From contig CALMAR010000403.1 in the NCBI GenBank assembly GCA_937859855.1, positions 1-7,534 of the forward strand: a DNA stretch of 7,534 bases, in the 5' to 3' direction. The translations under genes were made by a program, and so were the position numbers. Numbering within the stretch: position 1 is the stretch's first letter; each line of letters begins with the position of its first letter. The DNA comes from an uncultured Kineosporia sp. (GTDB lineage: Bacteria; Actinomycetota; Actinomycetes; Actinomycetales; Kineosporiaceae). Shown here piece after piece: positions 6,542 through 7,534 of the stretch. The notes under the pieces are model-generated. The model had not been told where the DNA came from. It worked only from the letters and a program-made list of their open reading frames with translations, and did not search any database.

Positions 6542-6550
6542 GAATTCTCA
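6539..6550. promoter_or_regulatory. Candidate operator: 12-bp perfect palindrome TGAGAATTCTCA
   Basis: TGAGAATTCTCA is a perfect dyad with no spacer in an otherwise very GC-rich region, about 70 bp upstream of the flavin split-barrel gene and about 160 bp upstream of the thioesterase gene. Such AT-centred dyads in divergent intergenic regions are typical binding sites of dimeric repressors. It does not match any actinobacterial operator I can name with confidence, and no regulator gene lies in the window. Confidence 0.4.
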
Positions 6551-6594
6551 ATCGGCGTTCAGCCCGAGGGCCGGTGTGGTCGCGGCTGACCCAA

Positions 6595-6615
6595 GGCTTC
6601 GGCATGCCCGAAGTC
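6595..6615. repeat. Hairpin-forming inverted repeat CTTCGG-N5-CCGAAG
   Basis: CTTCGG (6597-6602) and CCGAAG (6608-6613) are exact inverted copies around CATGC. The stem extends to eight pairs with one G-T wobble (6595-6615). No T run follows on either strand, so a terminator is unlikely. It may be an operator or a leader structure if transcription of the thioesterase gene starts upstream. Confidence 0.35.
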
Positions 6616-6660
6616 TGACAGCTCGCAGCTGGCCTTCGGTGCGTTGGTCGGCGGGGGCTA

Positions 6661-6691
6661 GGCCAGGCCGGGCCGGGCCAGGCCCGGCCCG
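6661..6691. repeat. (GGCCN)6 tandem repeat containing an 11-bp inverted repeat
   Basis: Positions 6661-6690 are six uninterrupted copies of GGCCN, with N being A, G, G, A, C, C. Within it, 6669-6679 and 6681-6691 are perfect reverse complements around a single A at 6680. In RNA this would fold into a stem of about ten pairs with a 3-nt loop, made only of G and C. It ends 18 nt before the preferred thioesterase start at 6710. Confidence 0.7.
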
Positions 6692-6709
6692 CCAGGCATG
6701 CTTGGGTTC

Positions 6710-7267
6710 ATGACTGCGACTCAGCCGCTCGATCAGGCCGGAAAGCGCGCCGCCGGCCGGGAACGCACCTACCGTTGGCAGGATCCCGAGCCGGCCATAC
6801 GGCGCCTGAGCACTGACCCCGGGATCGAGGTGTTGCAGGCCATGGCCGCCGGGAACCTACCGCTGCCGCCGATCATGCAGACCCTGGGCTTCGGTGAGGG
6901 TGTGCTCTTCGAGCCGGGACGGGCGCGATTCACGTTGCAGCCGGAGGAGTTTCACTACAATCCGCTGGGCTCGGTGCATGGTGGCGTGATCGCGACCCTG
7001 CTCGATTCGGCGGCCGGATGCGCGGTGCATTCGGTGCTGGCCGCGGGTGAGGGCTACACCTCACTGGACCTCACCACCAAGTATCTGCGGCCGATCACCA
7101 CCGCCACCGGGATGGTCACGGCGCAGGGCTCCGTGCTCTCGCGGGGTGCCCGCACGGCGCTGGCTCAGGCTCAGCTCACCGATGAGCGGGGCCGGCTGCT
7201 GGCCCATGCGACGTCCAGCTGCCTGATCTTCCCCCTCGTCGCTCCTGAACCGGGTGCCTCCCGGTAA
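6710..7267 (+). CDS. PaaI-family hotdog-fold acyl-CoA thioesterase
   Basis: This is a predicted cytoplasmic acyl-CoA thioesterase of the PaaI/4HBT hotdog group, which hydrolyses acyl- or aryl-CoA thioesters. From ATG 6710 it is 185 aa. NPLGSVHGGVIATLLDSA holds the family HGG motif (His90-Gly91-Gly92) and Asp99 in the central helix. YTSLDLTTKYLRPI is the following conserved strand region, and RTALAQAQLTDERGRLLAHATSSC is cut from the last strands. The N-terminal 40 or so residues are longer than in minimal family members. An ATG at 6698 would add four residues, but the AG-rich element before it is too close to serve as a ribosome site. ATG 6710 has CATGCT, one base off TANNNT, seven bases upstream, so a leaderless start there is plausible. 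The substrate is unknown, and no phenylacetate genes are nearby. It converges with a 6-bp gap on the coiled-coil gene. Confidence 0.88.
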   Translation: MTATQPLDQAGKRAAGRERTYRWQDPEPAIRRLSTDPGIEVLQAMAAGNLPLPPIMQTLGFGEGVLFEPGRARFTLQPEEFHYNPLGSVHGGVIATLLDSAAGCAVHSVLAAGEGYTSLDLTTKYLRPITTATGMVTAQGSVLSRGARTALAQAQLTDERGRLLAHATSSCLIFPLVAPEPGASR

Positions 7268-7273
7268 CGGTTC

Positions 7274-7534
7274 CTAGACCAGACCGAGGTGGCGACGTTC
7301 TCGATCGGCCGTCCGGGCCTCTCGCCGGGCTTGCCGGGCGGCCAGCTCGAGCTCGCGGATCCGGTCCCGTTGCCGGCTCAGCTGCGCCGCCAGCTCCTCC
7401 AGCTGGTCGGCCGTCTCGTCGGCGTCGTGCCGGGCGTCGGCCAGTGCCTGATCCGCGACCCGAGCGGCCTGCGAGGCCTCCTCGGCGGCCCGGTCCGCGG
7501 CCGCCTGCTGTGCCTTCCGCTCCCGTTCCTGCTC
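7274..7534 (-). CDS. C-terminal part of a coiled-coil protein, N-terminus beyond the window
   Basis: On the minus strand the frame is open from the right edge for 86 codons to a TAG at 7274-7276. The peptide starts EQERERKAQQ and ends RRHLGLV. It is dominated by Ala, Arg, Glu, Gln and Asp, with no Pro, only one Gly and no hydrophobic stretch, so it is almost certainly one long helix. LEELAAQLSRQRDRIRELEL has leucine/isoleucine spacing that fits a heptad coiled coil. The start lies outside, so the gene's size and any enzymatic domain are unknown. I do not recognise the family; such tails occur in envelope, cytoskeletal-like and scaffold proteins, and no function is claimed. Its stop faces the thioesterase stop across 6 bp, a normal convergent arrangement that supports the call. 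Confidence 0.75.
   Translation of the reverse strand, partial: EQERERKAQQAAADRAAEEASQAARVADQALADARHDADETADQLEELAAQLSRQRDRIRELELAARQARREARTADRERRHLGLV

Larger units (their letters stand above)
6469..6709. promoter_or_regulatory. Divergent intergenic region rich in palindromes
   Basis: This stretch separates two divergently transcribed genes and must hold both promoters. No believable coding frame was found: the plus-strand frame at 6474-6713 has no family resemblance, and a minus-strand frame running in from the left is a shadow of the flavin gene. It does hold an inverted repeat TCACCC-N9-GGGTGA (6521-6541), a 12-bp palindrome (6539-6550), a hairpin (6595-6615) and a GGCCN tandem repeat (6661-6690). 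No clear -35/-10 pair was recognised for either direction. Confidence 0.6.

Noticed and set aside
6661..6690. CRISPR-like array
   Set aside because: The repeat unit is 5 bp with no spacers; it is a simple tandem repeat.
6661..6691. Intrinsic terminator reading of the GC hairpin
   Set aside because: No T run on either strand and it lies upstream of a gene start rather than after a stop codon, so repeat/structure is the safer description.
6474..6713. 79-codon frame in the divergent intergenic region
   Set aside because: No ribosome site or family resemblance, and it runs through the GGCCN repeat into the thioesterase start.

Overview
The window is a GC-rich stretch of bacterial chromosome that looks actinobacterial. 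Codon third positions are strongly G/C, three genes start at GTG, genes are packed with 4-nt overlaps, and at least one gene shows the leaderless-promoter layout common in Actinobacteria. A propionibacterial or related soil lineage is a guess from protein style only. No mobile element, CRISPR array, tRNA, rRNA or phage gene was seen.

Layout. Positions 3-3663 (+) hold a translationally coupled trio: a 12-segment MFS transporter cut by the left edge, a D-arabinono/L-gulono-1,4-lactone oxidase-type flavoprotein, and a PLP-dependent amino acid deaminase/aldolase-like protein. Each is joined to the next by a GTGA start/stop overlap. After 89 bp comes a probably leaderless ogt-type O6-alkylguanine-DNA alkyltransferase (3753-4289, +). 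It collides tail to tail with an FAD-linked 2-hydroxyacid dehydrogenase (4286-5689, -), and the two share one CTAG as both stop codons. Upstream of that, on the same strand, is a pyridoxamine-phosphate-oxidase-fold protein (5773-6468, -). A divergent intergenic region of about 240 bp (6469-6709) is rich in palindromes. It leads to a PaaI-type hotdog thioesterase (6710-7267, +), which converges with a 6-bp gap on the 3' end of a coiled-coil gene that leaves the window on the right (7274-7534, -).

How the genes may work together. The first three almost certainly share a transcript and could form a small module for uptake or export plus oxidation of a sugar lactone or polyol and conversion of an amino-acid-like substrate; no pathway can be named from sequence alone. 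Three flavin-dependent families occur in 7.5 kb (two VAO/PCMH-type FAD proteins and one FMN split-barrel), but nothing shows they share a pathway. The rest look like ordinary housekeeping or accessory metabolism.

No clear candidate for a wholly new system was found. The best leads are non-coding: a 12-bp perfect palindrome and a (GGCCN)6 tandem repeat with an 11-bp inverted repeat, both in 6469-6709. In the coding part, the best lead is the PLP enzyme, whose C-terminal metal site seems non-canonical.
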